Shown here piece by piece: positions 41,448 through 50,586 of a DNA stretch of 64,000 nt. Each line of letters opens with the position of its first letter. Within the stretch, counting starts at the first letter, position 1. The notes under the pieces were generated by a model. It saw only the letters and a program-made list of their open reading frames with translations. It was not told the DNA's origin and did not search any database. The stretch comes from Salinithrix halophila (lineage in GTDB: Bacteria > Bacillota > Bacilli > Thermoactinomycetales > DSM-45169): contig NZ_JBHSAP010000009.1 of NCBI RefSeq assembly GCF_042650125.1, positions 372,001-436,000 on the forward strand. Direction: 5' to 3'. The position numbers and the translations under genes are program-made.

Positions 41448-42614
41448 ATGAACATCATGGCATCACAGAACATCCAACGGCTGGAGATGGGAGTTTTCAA
41501 CGAACTGCTGGAAGCAAAGAGGCGTCTGGAGCGGGGCGGTATGGAAATGATTGACCTGAGCATTGGAAGTCCAGACACGCCTCCGCCGGACTTTGTCAAA
41601 GAAGAAATCATCCGCCATGCCTCCAGCGATACCAACTACGGTTACACGATGGGAGCGATCCCTACCTTCAACGGGAAGGTAGCTGCCTTTTATGAAGATC
41701 GGTACGGTGTCCCCCTCAACCCTCGTGCGGAGGTGCTCCAGCTGATCGGCTCCCAGGACGGCCTCGCCCATCTGGCAACCGCCCTGGTCGATCCAGGGGA
41801 CATCGTGTTGGTACCGGATCCGGGCTACCCCATCTTTGAAGTAGGTGTTCATATCGCCGGTGGGGAACCTTGGCGAATGCCCCTTCGGGAAGAGTTCGGC
41901 TTCTTGCCTCGACTGGATCACATTCCAAAAGAAATTGCTGAACGGGCCAAGATGATGGTACTCAATTATCCCGCCAACCCCGTCGCTGCCCTCGCTGACC
42001 AGGCTTTCCTGGAAGAAGCAGTCCGTTTCGCTCGCCAAAACGATATCCTGATCGTCCAGGACTTCACCTATTCGGAGTTAGTCTTTGACGGGCAGCGAGC
42101 GGTCAGCCTGCTCTCTGTACCGGGTGCGAAAGAGGTGGCCGTCGAGTTCAACTCTTTCTCTAAAACCTTCAATATCGCTGGATGTCGGGTGGGATACATG
42201 GCAGGCAATGCTGAAGTACTCCGTATAATGGCGACAATGATGTCTCACACGCAGTACGGAATCTTCTATCCCATCCAGAAAGCGGCGGAAGCGGCACTAA
42301 CCAAAGGCGGCGATTTCATCCGTAAACAGGTCGCCCTTTACCAATCCCGCCGGGATGCCCTGACGGACGCCCTGACAAATGCCGGCTGGAATACGGCCAA
42401 GCCCGCCGCTACCATGTACGTATGGACACGTACCCCTAAGGGTTGGCTGTCGTCAGATTTTGTCTTTCAGTTGATGGAAGAAACCGGCGTCGTCCTGACT
42501 CCCGGTAGTGCTTTCGGTGCCGAAGGGGAAGGGTTTGTTCGTATCACATTGGTGCAACCGGAGGAAAAGCTTCGCGAAGCGGCGGCTCGGATCGGAGGAT
42601 TTTTAAAAACATAA
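41448..42614 (+). CDS. Class I/II PLP aminotransferase (DapL/aspartate aminotransferase-like)
   Basis: 388 residues from ATG 41448, which lies downstream of GAGGGAGGAG; the open frame extends back to 41235 through the mobile element's left end, and ATG 41400 is an alternative. Fold type I motifs: LSIGSPDTPPPDFV, YGYTMG, PDPGYPIFEVG, NYPANPVAA, and the PLP lysine in SFSKTFNIAGCRVGY (about residue 240). The closest family is LL-diaminopimelate/aspartate-type aminotransferases; the exact amino donor is not predictable. It ends in its own terminator. Confidence 0.82.
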   Translation: MNIMASQNIQRLEMGVFNELLEAKRRLERGGMEMIDLSIGSPDTPPPDFVKEEIIRHASSDTNYGYTMGAIPTFNGKVAAFYEDRYGVPLNPRAEVLQLIGSQDGLAHLATALVDPGDIVLVPDPGYPIFEVGVHIAGGEPWRMPLREEFGFLPRLDHIPKEIAERAKMMVLNYPANPVAALADQAFLEEAVRFARQNDILIVQDFTYSELVFDGQRAVSLLSVPGAKEVAVEFNSFSKTFNIAGCRVGYMAGNAEVLRIMATMMSHTQYGIFYPIQKAAEAALTKGGDFIRKQVALYQSRRDALTDALTNAGWNTAKPAATMYVWTRTPKGWLSSDFVFQLMEETGVVLTPGSAFGAEGEGFVRITLVQPEEKLREAAARIGGFLKT

Positions 42615-42617
42615 CCT

Positions 42618-42643
42618 CAGAAGCCCATACCGGGCTTCTTTTT
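42618..42643 (+). terminator. Terminator of the aminotransferase gene
   Basis: AGAAGCCC / GGGCTTCT stem followed by TTTTTT. Confidence 0.85.
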
Positions 42644-42699
42644 TCATTCTCACCTTTCTGGGTACACTATAGCCAGCCCAATGGTGATAGGTGATTCCG

Positions 42700-43530
42700 A
42701 TGATATCCCCCCATTCCCATCCTTCTCTTCACTGCCGCTTCTTCGGCGCTGGTCCTGCCGTCCTTTTCCTCCACGGGATTGGGACAGGATGGCGGCTTTG
42801 GAAACCCCAGATCCCCGCTTTTTCCCCTTTCTTCCGAATGATCCTGCCAGATCTCCGGGGACACGGCCTCTCCCCGCCCTTACCAAGGGATTTTACTTAT
42901 GACATGATGGCGGATGATCTAGCGATTCTACTCGATGAGGCCAATATCAAAAAAGCGCATGTTGTGGGTCTATCCATGGGAGCCATCGTGGCCCAATGTT
43001 TTACCCTCCGTTATCCGGAACGCGTGGATCGGCTGGTGTTGGCCGACGGTTACTGTGATATGCCTGACCGTTTTACAGCCTTTTGTATGCACAGCTCCAC
43101 GCCTCTCTGTTACCTGCTGCCCTGGTCTCTCATCCAATGGCTTGCCATCCATATCCATCGCGGGGATGATAGGGAGGCTCGACTGACCAAAGAAGTGTTG
43201 AAGGATTCCCTCACAATCGATAAAAAAACGTTTCTTCGCCTTAAAAAAAAATTCCCCCCCGATCTGTCCCCCCTACTTCACCGAATCCATGTGCCCACGA
43301 TGATCTTGGGGGGAGAGGGGTTGGAAGTGGAAAAGAGAGGATCGCTGATGCTCCACAGGCGGATTATCCACTCTCGACTTGCTTTCTTTCATCATGCCTT
43401 CGACCCGCTAAACACGATGGCCCAGGATTCCTTTGACTCCTTAGTGCTCGACTTCCTACAAGGTCGGCCAATGAAGCGATACCCCGGCGTCCAGTTTAAA
43501 CTCCGTCAGGAAACCGGACGGGACACTTGA
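42700..43530 (+). CDS. Alpha/beta hydrolase
   Basis: 276 residues. Oxyanion motif LFLHGIGTGWRLW (about residue 25), nucleophile elbow VGLSMGAIVAQ (Ser about 93), and a likely catalytic His near HHAFDPLNTM. The LRGHG motif (PDLRGHGLS) places it among esterase/epoxide hydrolase-like enzymes; the substrate is unknown. ATG 42700 is close to an AGGTGA site; GTG 42691 opens the same frame. Confidence 0.8.
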   Translation: MISPHSHPSLHCRFFGAGPAVLFLHGIGTGWRLWKPQIPAFSPFFRMILPDLRGHGLSPPLPRDFTYDMMADDLAILLDEANIKKAHVVGLSMGAIVAQCFTLRYPERVDRLVLADGYCDMPDRFTAFCMHSSTPLCYLLPWSLIQWLAIHIHRGDDREARLTKEVLKDSLTIDKKTFLRLKKKFPPDLSPLLHRIHVPTMILGGEGLEVEKRGSLMLHRRIIHSRLAFFHHAFDPLNTMAQDSFDSLVLDFLQGRPMKRYPGVQFKLRQETGRDT

Positions 43531-43585
43531 AAAAGGGAGCCGATCGCTCTTTGATCGGTACGAATGATAGGTTCGCCCCGTTTTT

Positions 43586-44038
43586 TCACAGGGTGTCCAT
43601 GAGCTCTTTCACTTTCCCTTTCGTGTCCGCCTTCAACAATGCAGCGCGGAAAGCGTCGTCGAGCAGCTTGCGAGAAAGGGCTTGCAGGATATGAAGGTGT
43701 TGATCCCCAGCCTGTCCCACAGGTGCAGCGATCATGAATACCAGGTTGACAGGCTCCCCGTCTAGGCTGTCCCAATCGATACCGGCCGGTTGACGACCGA
43801 AAGCAATCCCCAGTTCTCGAACACCGGAGGATTTTCCGTGGGGAATGGCGATGCCAAAACCAAACCCGGTGCTTCCGTAGCTTTCCCGTTCATACAGATC
43901 CTTTTTATAGGTGTTCCGATCAGAGAGAAAACCAGCTTTATCCAATGTAGCAAGCAGTTCGTCCATAACTGCTTCCTGACTAGAGCCTTGCAGATCAAGC
44001 ACCATTACATCTTCTGTAAGCAGATCTGAGAGCTTCAA
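43586..44038 (-). CDS. PTS system EIIA component (fructose/mannitol family), orphan
   Basis: 150 residues, PTS_EIIA type 2 domain. The phosphorylated His67 is in FGFGIAIPHGKSSG. TTG 44038 follows GAGGTGACG. No EIIB, EIIC, HPr or EI gene is nearby, so the protein may be a regulatory EIIA or work with a distant permease. Confidence 0.85.
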   Translation of the reverse strand: MKLSDLLTEDVMVLDLQGSSQEAVMDELLATLDKAGFLSDRNTYKKDLYERESYGSTGFGFGIAIPHGKSSGVRELGIAFGRQPAGIDWDSLDGEPVNLVFMIAAPVGQAGDQHLHILQALSRKLLDDAFRAALLKADTKGKVKELMDTL

Positions 44039-44214
44039 CCATCGTCACCTCTTGCTTCGCTTGTACAGGTTCCATATGGCTCATCGTACCATGGAAACAA
44101 TCCTTTCGATAACAAAAAGGCCGCGATTTGCGGCCCATCCTGAATCCCTCCCGTCATATCCTATGTAAAATCGGCAAAGTGGTCATCGGTTTCGAGGGAA
44201 AGAAATCACTTTGT

Positions 44215-44415
44215 TCAACCAGTGGGATGGAAAATCGAGCGTGCCAGTTTTTTGGCGGCATGTTTGATGGGTTCCACCTTTTTCTCAACCGTCTGGCTCG
44301 CTTCAGTGTCAGTACTCCCGTGGGAAGACGGAGCCGCGTTGACATGGTTCTGAACGGCAAACAGGGTCAGGGCGATCCCTAGAGCCGCAATCTTCATTCG
44401 TAATTTCAACTTCAT
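44215..44415 (-). CDS. Small secreted protein
   Basis: 66 residues. A typical signal peptide (KLRMKIAALGIALTLFAVQN, then HVNAAPSS with an AxA-like cleavage site near residue 28) precedes a short hydrophilic mature part with a basic amphipathic end (IKHAAKKLARSIFHPTG). ATG 44415 follows AAGGTGGGG. The mature peptide is about 38 residues; its function is unknown. It does not look like a lipoprotein. Confidence 0.6.
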   Translation of the reverse strand: MKLKLRMKIAALGIALTLFAVQNHVNAAPSSHGSTDTEASQTVEKKVEPIKHAAKKLARSIFHPTG

Positions 44416-44497
44416 CCCCACCTTCTTTCCATCCGTGCAGTATGCTCCTATTCTGTTATTCGCAACAGGGATCAATTTTGTGTCCACTTCCCAAAAA

Positions 44498-44531
44498 AAA
44501 TAAAAAAAAAGCCGAAGTTTTCCCTTCGGCG
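44498..44531 (-). terminator. Terminator of the ectoine-degradation operon
   Basis: GCCGAAGG/CTTCGGC hairpin followed by a long T-rich tail on the minus strand, about 50 bases after the aldehyde dehydrogenase stop. Confidence 0.8.
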
Positions 44532-44582
44532 GTTGCGGTCGGGTTGGTGACCTGCATTCTGAGGGCAATATCGACGGAAGAT

Positions 44583-46022
44583 TCAGTGGCGCCTCAGCCG
44601 GAAGCAGACCACCTTCGTTTCCGTCATCTCCTCGATAGCGAACCGAACGCCCTCTCGGCCGAGCCCGGACATCTTGGTACCACCGAAGGGCATAGCATCG
44701 ATGCGGTAATCACTGGAATCGTTCACCATCACCCCTCCGACCCGGGCCTCTCTAATCATGCGGAAAGACTTCTCCAGATCGCGGGTAAAAATACCCGCCT
44801 GTAGTCCATAGGGAGAACGATTCGCCTCCCGGATCCCTTCATCCAGATCCTTCACCCGGTATAGGCTGACCACCGGGCCGAAGATTTCCTCCCGGGCCAG
44901 CTGACAATGATCCGGTACATCCATCAGCACGGTCGGAGCGTAAAAAGCACCGTCCCGCTTCCCTCCGGCAAGCAGACGGGCACCCTTGTGGAGAGCTTCA
45001 TCTACCCAACGCTCCACCCGAAGGGCTTCCCCCTCCGTAATAAGCGGCCCCATATCGGTTTCCTCGGATAACTTATCCCCTATACGATAGGTTCGAACAC
45101 GACGGAGGAATGCCTCAGCAAAAGCGTCAAAAAGGCCGGATTGCACATAAACACGCTGGACCCCTAGGCAGTTTTGCCCCGCCGCCCAAAAAGCCCCTGA
45201 AACCGTAGAGGCCACCGCCTCCTCCAGATCTGCATCATCCAATACGATTACCGGCGAGTTAGACCCCAGCTCCATAGACAACTTCTTCAGCCCGGCTTTT
45301 CGAGTAATCGCCTCTCCTGCCTCTACTCCACCGGTAAAGGAGATCATACGGACTGCCGGATCACGAACCAATACATCTCCTACTTCACTCCCATGTCCAG
45401 TGACGACCGTGCATACCCCGGAGGGCAAACCGGCTTCCTCCAGGGTCTTCGCCAATAGCAATGCAGACAGAGGAGTGAGACTGGAGGGTTTGATCAGGAT
45501 CGCGTTGCCGGCAGCTACAGCGGGGCCAGCCTTATGAGCGACGAGGTTAAGCGGATCATTGAAAGGAGTAATCGCCCCGATCAGGCCGACGGGGAACCGC
45601 CCGTAATATCCCATCCGATTTTCGCTGCCCGGGGATTGGTCAAAAGAAATCGTTTCACCGTTAATCCGCCGGGCTTCTTCGGCAGAGAGGCGGAGGGTAT
45701 CGACGCAACGCCTCGCCTCCTTGCGGGCTTCCCGAATCGTTTTGCTGCCTTCTCGGGCGATCGTTACGGCAAAGGTTTCAGTCCGTTCCTGAATGAGATC
45801 GGCGGCCCGATGAAGGATGGCCATTCGCTCGTGGACCGCCATGTTAGCGGCTATTCCCGCTCCGGCGGCTGCTTCTTCAAGGGCTTGGTGCATCTCCTCT
45901 GCGCTAGCGGCAGGTACTGATTCGATCAGGGAGTTATCCTGGGGATCTCTCACATCGATCCACCTTTTTTCCCGCCCCCATATCTTATTCCCTCTCCACT
46001 GGTTTACGATTTCCAAACCCAT
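44583..46022 (-). CDS. Aldehyde dehydrogenase, probable aspartate-semialdehyde dehydrogenase step (DoeC-like role)
   Basis: 479 residues, NAD(P)-dependent ALDH superfamily. Catalytic Cys is in AAGQNCLGVQRVYV (about residue 288), Glu in MELGSNSPVIV, and the cofactor loop in FTGGVEAGEAIT. It is the last gene of a six-gene minus-strand operon headed by the ectoine hydrolase. In known ectoine degradation the final step is oxidation of aspartate semialdehyde to aspartate by an ALDH (DoeC), so that role is inferred from context; the sequence itself is of the broad succinate-semialdehyde/lactaldehyde type. Confidence 0.75.
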   Translation of the reverse strand: MGLEIVNQWRGNKIWGREKRWIDVRDPQDNSLIESVPAASAEEMHQALEEAAAGAGIAANMAVHERMAILHRAADLIQERTETFAVTIAREGSKTIREARKEARRCVDTLRLSAEEARRINGETISFDQSPGSENRMGYYGRFPVGLIGAITPFNDPLNLVAHKAGPAVAAGNAILIKPSSLTPLSALLLAKTLEEAGLPSGVCTVVTGHGSEVGDVLVRDPAVRMISFTGGVEAGEAITRKAGLKKLSMELGSNSPVIVLDDADLEEAVASTVSGAFWAAGQNCLGVQRVYVQSGLFDAFAEAFLRRVRTYRIGDKLSEETDMGPLITEGEALRVERWVDEALHKGARLLAGGKRDGAFYAPTVLMDVPDHCQLAREEIFGPVVSLYRVKDLDEGIREANRSPYGLQAGIFTRDLEKSFRMIREARVGGVMVNDSSDYRIDAMPFGGTKMSGLGREGVRFAIEEMTETKVVCFRLRRH

Positions 46023-46051
46023 CGCCCCTTCCCCCTTTCCCGGATTTCACC

Positions 46052-47092
46052 CTACGATCCTCCCCGGACCACGTGAATCAGGTCGTTTAACAGAGCAAAC
46101 CCCGTTTCTTTCCGTCCGGCTCCCGCTCCGATCAACGTGACCGATCCCAATAAATCGCAATCGTAGGTGATCGCATTGAGCGCTCCGCTGACCCCTGCTA
46201 ACGGATCGGACAGAGGGAGCTTCTCCGGGCCGACCGAAGCCCTCACTCCCCCTTGTTCCTTGCGGATGCGCCCAACCAGTTTCCAACACTTCCCCTCCTC
46301 CTTTGCTTGTAGGATATCCTCAACTGTCAAATGCCGAATTCCTTCCCTGGCAACCTCCCCTCGAGCCAACGGGTGATTCATCACCACCCGGGCCAGAATC
46401 ATGATTTTATACAGAACATCATGGCCGTCCAGGTCACTTGACGGATCGGCTTCTGCCATTCCCTGTTGCTGGGCTTTAGCCAACGATTCCTCCAGACTCT
46501 CTCCCGTTTCCATCCGGGTAAGGATATAGTTGGTCGTTCCGTTGAGGATACCACGAACCTCGTAAATGTCATTGCCAGCGAGAGCTGTAGATGGCATACG
46601 CAGTGCCGGGGTTCCACTCATGACCGTACCTTCGTAGCCCCACTTCACCCCTTTGCGATCCGCCAAACTCGAGAGCTCCTCAAAAGCGAGAGCGGCAGGT
46701 CCCTTGTTAGTCATCACCACATTCTTCCCGCTTTCGAAAGCAGACCGACAATGGTTGATCGCCGGCTGCCCTGTTTCCACATCGGTGTAGGAAACTTCAA
46801 CCACCGTATCGGCCAAGGCCTCCCGGATCGTTGTCAGACTGTCCCACCCCCGAACCAGCCCCGGCGTATCTGGATAGGCAGACAGATTCCCCTCCCTTTC
46901 CACAGCCTCAAGAAGCCGGGCTGGGTCCAATCCGTCGGGATGGTGAAGGGAACCTTTAAGCGGATCCGACACCGCTGTAATCACCCCTTGAAACCCCTCC
47001 TGCTCCTCCAAGACTCGCCCTTTGTCCCGCAGGATCTCCGTCAGCGCCTGCCCAACGGTTCCAAAACCGATCAGAGCCAGCTTATGTGCCAT
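46052..47092 (-). CDS. Homoserine dehydrogenase (no ACT domain)
   Basis: 346 residues. Rossmann motif ALIGFGTVGQALTEIL is at the N-terminus; the family signature GILNGTTNYILTRM (about residue 185) and catalytic Lys/Asp region (AEADPSSDLDGHDVLYK) are present. It interconverts aspartate semialdehyde and homoserine. The C-terminal regulatory ACT domain of the biosynthetic enzyme is missing. Its place inside the ectoine-degradation operon, where aspartate semialdehyde should be formed, suggests it drains or balances that intermediate. Spacing to both neighbours is under 30 bases. Confidence 0.85.
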   Translation of the reverse strand: MAHKLALIGFGTVGQALTEILRDKGRVLEEQEGFQGVITAVSDPLKGSLHHPDGLDPARLLEAVEREGNLSAYPDTPGLVRGWDSLTTIREALADTVVEVSYTDVETGQPAINHCRSAFESGKNVVMTNKGPAALAFEELSSLADRKGVKWGYEGTVMSGTPALRMPSTALAGNDIYEVRGILNGTTNYILTRMETGESLEESLAKAQQQGMAEADPSSDLDGHDVLYKIMILARVVMNHPLARGEVAREGIRHLTVEDILQAKEEGKCWKLVGRIRKEQGGVRASVGPEKLPLSDPLAGVSGALNAITYDCDLLGSVTLIGAGAGRKETGFALLNDLIHVVRGGS

Positions 47093-47110
47093 TCCATCCC
47101 CTCCCCATAC

Positions 47111-48331
47111 TTACTTCGCCTTACCTTCTGCCGCGGAAACGTTCAGGAATCGCTTGGCCGTCTCTGCGAGGATAGCCGCCCCGGCAGCGAGACATCGTTC
47201 ATCCAGATCGAAGAAAGGGGTGTGCAGATTCCGCTTTATCCCATCATCCAACGAACATCCCAGGAAAAACATCGCTCCCGGAACCCGTTCCGTCATATGG
47301 CTAAAATCTTCGGCCCCCATGCCGAAAGGGCCGGAGTGAATCTCAAATCTGGGGAAAAGATCCTGCACCACGCCTCGGATGCTGTCATTCATGCCAGCAT
47401 CATTGTTCAGCACGGGTTCACCCCGCTCCACCTGAAGCCGGTAGCTTCCCCCAAGGGTGGTCGCGAGGGAAAAGGATCGTTCCAGCTCACTGATTAACTG
47501 CTCACGCACCTCGGGAGCATAGCTCCGGATCGTCCCCTGGATGAAGACTTCTGAGGGGATGATATTGCTGGCTGTTCCGGCATGGATTTGGCCGATACTG
47601 ATGACTGCCGGTTCCAACGGGGAAACACGGCGGGGGACGATGCCGTAAATCGATTGGAGCACCGGTAACAAGATCCATGTCGGGTCGACACCTAGATGGG
47701 GGTAGGCCCCATGTCCACCCGTCCCGTAAAGGTGCCCCTGGAAGGTATCGATACTGGCCATGGTATAACCATCGTTGAGAAGGACAGCTCCATAGGGGAG
47801 TTCCGGGTTCATATGGAGGGCTAAGACGGCCTCCACCCCATCGAGGGCCCCGTCCTCGATCATCCGGAGCGCTCCCGTTAAACCGTCCGCCCCCTGTTTC
47901 TCTTCCGCCGGTTGGAAAAGGAACGTAACGGTGCCGCTGAGATTTCCTGCTTCTGCCTCCATCGCAAGGAGGCGCGTCGCCCCGAGGAGGATGGCAGTAT
48001 GAGCGTCGTGGCCGCAGGCGTGCATCACTCCCGGATTTTGCGACCGATAGTCGCAGAGGTTTCCCTCCAGGATCGGCAGGGCGTCCATATCCGCCCGTAG
48101 AGCGATGTGGGCTCCTGAACCGGCGGATAGGGTTCCTATCACCCCCGTTCCGCCTACTTCCACACGGACCGAGATTCCCAAAGTCCGATCCAATTCGCTG
48201 GCGACCAACTTAGCCGTTTCCACTTCTTGAAAAGAGAGCTCCGGATATCGGTGGATGCGGCGGCGCCAGGCAATCAGTTCCGGGGTGAGGGCCTGGGCCC
48301 GTTCCGCGATCCGGCTGTTGTCCATGGTCAT
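47111..48331 (-). CDS. M20D family amidohydrolase, probable N-acetyl-diaminobutyrate deacetylase
   Basis: 406 residues, zinc/manganese amidohydrolase of the IAA-amino acid hydrolase/N-acetyl-diaminopimelate deacetylase type. Metal motifs: GVMHACGHDAHTAILLG (about residue 100), FQPAEEKQGG-like FQPAEEKQGA, and a C-terminal GAEDFSHM. In the operon it sits two genes from the ectoine hydrolase. The expected next step is deacetylation of N-acetyl-2,4-diaminobutyrate. In Halomonas and Ruegeria that is done by an aspartoacylase-type enzyme (DoeB/EutE), so this would be a different family doing the job. Activity is inferred from context. Confidence 0.75.
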   Translation of the reverse strand: MTMDNSRIAERAQALTPELIAWRRRIHRYPELSFQEVETAKLVASELDRTLGISVRVEVGGTGVIGTLSAGSGAHIALRADMDALPILEGNLCDYRSQNPGVMHACGHDAHTAILLGATRLLAMEAEAGNLSGTVTFLFQPAEEKQGADGLTGALRMIEDGALDGVEAVLALHMNPELPYGAVLLNDGYTMASIDTFQGHLYGTGGHGAYPHLGVDPTWILLPVLQSIYGIVPRRVSPLEPAVISIGQIHAGTASNIIPSEVFIQGTIRSYAPEVREQLISELERSFSLATTLGGSYRLQVERGEPVLNNDAGMNDSIRGVVQDLFPRFEIHSGPFGMGAEDFSHMTERVPGAMFFLGCSLDDGIKRNLHTPFFDLDERCLAAGAAILAETAKRFLNVSAAEGKAK

Positions 48332-48349
48332 GGTTATCCCTCCCTGCGG

Positions 48350-49588
48350 TCAGGACGAAAAAGGGTGTATTGTTTCAAATTGAGCTTCTTCCGTCCCAGA
48401 ACAGGCATCCAAAGCTTGCGTCAGATCATGAATTAAGTCCTCTGTCTCTTCAATCCCCACAGAGTAACGAATGAGCCCCTCAGGGATTCCCATCGCCCGC
48501 CGTTCCGCCTCCGTACACTCCACATGGCTCGTGGTTCGTGGCGGGCCGGCCACCGTCTCCACCGAACCCAGGTTGGCTGCGAGATGAGCGTGGGAGAGTT
48601 GCGGCAGAAAACGACGGACGGCAGCGAGCCCCCCTTTTAAAACAAAGCTGAGCACTCCCCCGAACCCTTTCATCTGTTTCGTGGCAATCTCGTGATGAAC
48701 ATGAGAGGGGAGGCCGGGATAAAAAACTGCGTCTACCCCGGGATGTTTCTCCAGGAACCGGGCGATGGAAAGAGCACTCTGATTTTGCTGACGCACCCGC
48801 AGGTGGAGGGTTTTCATCCCTCGTAACAGCAAATACGCAGCCATCGGATCCAGGGTCGCTCCGTTGATCTCTCGGTAGTGGTACACTTTCTCCACCAGTT
48901 CCGCCGAACCGCAGACAACCCCGCCCAGGGCATCGGCGTGCCCGCCCAGGAATTTTGTCGCACTGTGAAGAACCAGATCCGCCCCTAAATGCAAAGGGTT
49001 TTGGTTCACCGGCGTCGCTAAGGTATTGTCCACGACCACTGTCGCTCCCACTTGTTTAGCCGCTCGGACCAAACGCTCCAGATCTACTACTTTACAAGTC
49101 GGATTGGTTGGTGACTCCAAATAAAGCACCTTGCACCCTTTTGCGATCTCCCGTTCCAGGGCTTCGTGGTCAAGGGTATCGCACAGTTTTACCTCTACTT
49201 GAAAGCGGGGAAGGAATTCGAGGAAAACCTTGTTGGTTCCCCCGTAGGTGTCCTTGATGGAGATCACCTTATCACCGGGGGAAAGGAGAGTAAACAAAGT
49301 ACCGCTGATGGCCGCCATCCCTGTGGCAAAGCTTGTAGCCGCCTCAGCCCCTTCCAACAGGCGAACTTTCTCTTCGAAGACCTCTACTGTCGGATTGGTG
49401 TTACGCCCATAGATGTGCCCCTTTTTCCGGCCAAGAGCAACCTCATGCCAGTGGTCGATATCCTCATACCCGAAGGAAACACTGTGAACGACAGGGACTT
49501 GGGTCGCACCTTGAACCAGATATTCCTCTTCTCCGCCCCACACTGCCTTCGTTCCGACCAACGGCTCGTATCCTCGATCCTTCGTCAT
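48350..49588 (-). CDS. Cystathionine gamma-synthase-like PLP enzyme
   Basis: 412 residues, Cys/Met-metabolism PLP family. Motifs: YGRNTNPTVEVFEEKV, SFATGMAAISGTLF, YLESPTNPTCKV, and PLP lysine in VLHSATKFLGGHADA (about residue 205). It forms its own branch, visibly different from metI and metC of this window at the N-terminus (GYEPLVGTKAVWGGEEEYL). ATG 49588 overlaps the eutC stop (ATGA), so it is translationally coupled to the ectoine genes. It may act on homoserine derivatives or perform gamma-elimination on a diaminobutyrate-like substrate. This role is unknown. Confidence 0.75.
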   Translation of the reverse strand: MTKDRGYEPLVGTKAVWGGEEEYLVQGATQVPVVHSVSFGYEDIDHWHEVALGRKKGHIYGRNTNPTVEVFEEKVRLLEGAEAATSFATGMAAISGTLFTLLSPGDKVISIKDTYGGTNKVFLEFLPRFQVEVKLCDTLDHEALEREIAKGCKVLYLESPTNPTCKVVDLERLVRAAKQVGATVVVDNTLATPVNQNPLHLGADLVLHSATKFLGGHADALGGVVCGSAELVEKVYHYREINGATLDPMAAYLLLRGMKTLHLRVRQQNQSALSIARFLEKHPGVDAVFYPGLPSHVHHEIATKQMKGFGGVLSFVLKGGLAAVRRFLPQLSHAHLAANLGSVETVAGPPRTTSHVECTEAERRAMGIPEGLIRYSVGIEETEDLIHDLTQALDACSGTEEAQFETIHPFSS

Positions 49589-50583
49589 CGGATCACCCCT
49601 TCGTCGGATTCCATCCTTACACCGCACCCTTGCGACCGCAAAGCTTGGTAGGCTCGGATGGCGATCATTGTATCTTGCACGCCGGTACCGGTCAGATCAC
49701 AGACTGTAATCTGACCGGGCTGCGTCCGCCCCACCCCCTTACTGGAGGTCAATTCACCCAGTTCTGTAACCGCAACCGATTGGATCTCCCCCGTCACCAC
49801 GGCGGCTCGCAGCTCTCCAAAGCGGAGACACTGGCTTCTCAGATCACAAACCACCCGATCCGCCGCGGACAACACGCCGTCAGCCAGTTCCCGTTTATGA
49901 CCGGCATCAGAACCCATCGCTGTAATGTGAAGGCCGGGATGGAGCCAATCCGCTTGCACCACCGGCTCCCTCGCCGGGGTGGCTGTCACCAGGATGTCAC
50001 TTTCCCGGACCACTGACTCGACATCCCGTTCAGCATGGGCTTCCACTCCGAGTTCCTCCCCCAGCTCCCTGGCACAGGTTTCTGCCCGTTCTTCTGAAGG
50101 GGACCAGACACGGACCGAGTCCACCTCCCGGACCAAAGCCAGACCCCGGATCTGGAACCGGGCCTGGTTGCCCGCTCCGATTACCCCGGGGCACCGGGCC
50201 TCCTTTGGAGCGAGGTAACGGGCCGCAACGGCTCCGGCAGCGGCGGTCCGCACGTCGGTCAAATACCCGTTATCCAAGAGAAGGGCCTCCGGCTGCCCCG
50301 TATCTGTGCGAATTAGGATCATCATCCCATTTCCGCTCGGAAGCCCAAGTTCGGAATTAAGGAAAAAACCGGCGGAGATTTTAATGGCAAACCACGGAAG
50401 TCCTGCCACCGCCGCAGTTTTAACGTCCACCTCCCCTTCTCTTTCAGGGAAATCCACCCTCATAATCGGCGGGGTTTGCACTTTTCCTTTTGACAGGAGG
50501 GAAAACCCCTCTTCCACAGCCTCCACCGCCCCCTCATCCAAGGGAACAAAACGTCTGATCTCCGCTTCATGAAAGATCCACAT
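49585..50583 (-). CDS. eutC: Ornithine cyclodeaminase-family protein EutC
   Basis: 332 residues of the ornithine cyclodeaminase/mu-crystallin family. Rossmann motif VIGAGNQARFQIRGL is at about residue 135, with the substrate region KISAGFFLN and conserved NGYLTDVRTAAAGAV. Together with EutB it is placed in hydroxyectoine utilisation in proteobacteria, where EutABC are thought to convert hydroxyectoine to ectoine. Three bases separate it from eutD upstream. The adjacent divergent eutB supports the assignment. No eutA-type racemase gene is in the window. Confidence 0.82.
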   Translation of the reverse strand: MWIFHEAEIRRFVPLDEGAVEAVEEGFSLLSKGKVQTPPIMRVDFPEREGEVDVKTAAVAGLPWFAIKISAGFFLNSELGLPSGNGMMILIRTDTGQPEALLLDNGYLTDVRTAAAGAVAARYLAPKEARCPGVIGAGNQARFQIRGLALVREVDSVRVWSPSEERAETCARELGEELGVEAHAERDVESVVRESDILVTATPAREPVVQADWLHPGLHITAMGSDAGHKRELADGVLSAADRVVCDLRSQCLRFGELRAAVVTGEIQSVAVTELGELTSSKGVGRTQPGQITVCDLTGTGVQDTMIAIRAYQALRSQGCGVRMESDEGVIR

Positions 50584-50586
50584 CGC

